In this document: in pieces, positions 63,286-64,000 of the stretch
How the letters are laid out: the number at the start of each line of letters is the position of its first letter
How positions within the stretch are numbered: the stretch's first letter is position 1
Source: Aeromicrobium wangtongii
GTDB taxonomy: Bacteria > Actinomycetota > Actinomycetes > Propionibacteriales > Nocardioidaceae
Direction of reading: 5' to 3'
DNA length: 64,000 bases
Assembly: GCF_024584515.1 (NCBI RefSeq)
Contig: NZ_CP102173.1
Coordinates: 1,178,001-1,242,000 of the forward strand
Notes under the pieces: model-generated
What the model was told of the DNA's origin: nothing
Databases searched by the model: none
What the model saw: only the letters and a program-made list of their open reading frames with translations
Translations under genes and position numbers: made by a program

Positions 63286-63714
63286 ATGGCATCGTCAGCG
63301 CAGGACGCGTACGAGGTCTTAGTGGAAGATTTTCTGAGTCCCGCCTTGAGGGATCGCGATTTCAAAGGTTCCAGCGGGATCTACGAACTTCCCTCCGCCT
63401 CCCACTGGAAACGTCTAAGCCTTCAGAAATCGCTATACAACGACCGCGATGAGATCGCGTTTGCGGCGAACTTACTTGTCGTTCGGCGTGACCTCTGGGA
63501 TGAGATGCGAGCGCGAGAGTCCATGCAACATTCTGTGCCGCGACCAGGCACGCTGTACAACGACCCGGTTGAATTCATGAGGCTGGCGCCGGCTGACGAT
63601 TCTGATCACTGGTGGCAGGTGTCGCCTCGTACGGACGCAGCGAGTCTCGCCAAGGATTTCATGGACCTTCTCGATCGATTTGGCATTCCCTGGTTGGACG
63701 CGAAGTCGGCCTAG
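63286..63714 (+). CDS. DUF4304-like protein
   Basis: 142 residues, no signal peptide. VLVEDFLSPALRDRDFKGSSGIYEL, then NLLVVRRDLWDEM and a late HWWQV fit DUF4304, a family of unknown role often found in accessory regions. Codons are less GC-rich than in the core genes (many with A or T at position three), which suggests transfer. GTG 63283 is one codon before the chosen ATG. Confidence 0.65.
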   Translation: MASSAQDAYEVLVEDFLSPALRDRDFKGSSGIYELPSASHWKRLSLQKSLYNDRDEIAFAANLLVVRRDLWDEMRARESMQHSVPRPGTLYNDPVEFMRLAPADDSDHWWQVSPRTDAASLAKDFMDLLDRFGIPWLDAKSA

Positions 63715-63959
63715 CGACATAACTAGGTGTTAGGAAGTTGGCTCTACTCGCGCCGCGGCAGATAGGCGCAGGTAAGACGCAGTCCGAACACGGATCGGAC
63801 GGAGCGAGCCCGTCGATGTGCGCGAAACGGAACAACCCGCGCACGGCATGCATCCTCTGACCCGAAGCGCAGCACGGCGTTCTTTCGAGAATGTCTGTCC
63901 CTATCTCTAGTGTCACCGATACCGCCGCTCGGTGGCGCCCACTAGATGAGGAGCACTCC
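63715..63959. other. intergenic region without recognised features
   Basis: 245 bp of lower GC than the core. I see no gene I can support on either strand, no tRNA and no clear repeat. A GAGGAG ribosome site near its right end belongs to the next gene. Confidence 0.5.
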
Positions 63960-64000
63960 ATGAAGGTTTCTAGCTACCACTCCAGCAACAAGTCCGATCC
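63960..64000 (+). CDS. start of an unidentified gene (partial)
   Basis: ATG 63960 follows a good GAGGAG site at nine bases, and 13 codons (MKVSSYHSSNKSD) are open to the window edge. Too little is visible to name a family. Confidence 0.5.
   Translation, partial: MKVSSYHSSNKSD

Noticed and set aside
63659-63961. Minus-strand frame of 100 codons at the right end
   Set aside because: No ribosome site, Cys/Ser/Arg-rich random composition, and it overlaps the end of the DUF4304 gene and the next gene's leader.

Overview
This is a 64 kb piece of a high-GC actinobacterial chromosome. Housekeeping genes sit in orders typical of the phylum: gltX end with tRNA-Gln and tRNA-Glu; IclR regulator divergent from leuCD; rpmB / DAK2 kinase / recG / rsmD / coaD; yceD-rpmF-rnc-mutM; aceE next to DUF3052 and ahpE; and Nif3 / zinc-ribbon / RNase H-phosphatase. 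Actinobacteria-restricted families (DUF3145, DUF3052, DUF3515, 13E12-type DUF222-HNH) agree. I infer a Nocardioidaceae-like organism, possibly Aeromicrobium; the genus is a guess. No rRNA, CRISPR array, intact insertion sequence or prophage was seen.

Layout. 0-7 kb: end of gltX, two tRNAs, a GT-C glycosyltransferase, cydAB, an Ada-AlkA repair protein with ogt, and a Lys-rich coiled-coil protein with a Rho_N/SAP tail. 7.1-8.1 kb: three 48-bp palindromes around a truncated DUF559/AbiEi-like gene. 8-18.6 kb: leucine biosynthesis and its IclR regulator, PlsC-gpsA (phospholipid precursors), a Cys/Met PLP enzyme, Ddl, ThiL and an amidase. 18.6-33 kb: ribosomal proteins L28 and L32, DNA repair and replication (recG, dinB, mutM, dgt, dnaG), RNA processing (rsmD, rnc, yceD), CoA synthesis (coaD) and two sigma factors. 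33-44 kb: tRNAs, a membrane-anchored acyl-carrier protein, a PAP2 enzyme, pyruvate dehydrogenase E1 and AhpE. 44-59 kb: a lipoprotein, an SGNH protein, an amino-acid permease, a secreted Cna-B-like protein, IlvA, a RecQ-phosphoribosyltransferase fusion and the Nif3 operon. 58.7-60 kb: a GDT1-type Mn exporter behind a yybP-ykoY riboswitch, divergent from RNase P RNA. 60-64 kb: an accessory zone with a second DUF222-HNH gene, two gene remnants, a SoxR-type box before a questin-oxidase-like gene, and lower-GC genes of little known function.

Most core genes form tight same-strand runs with ATGA or GTGA start-stop overlaps, so translational coupling is common. The observations most worth following are the palindrome family and the gene it truncates, the Mn riboswitch whose terminator stem also carries the ribosome-binding site, an ECF sigma factor with its own ECF41-type promoter and a nearly leaderless transcript, the membrane-tethered ACP fusion, the RecQ-PRTase fusion, and a decayed soxR beside an intact SoxR-type operator. 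I did not find a convincing wholly new multi-gene system.
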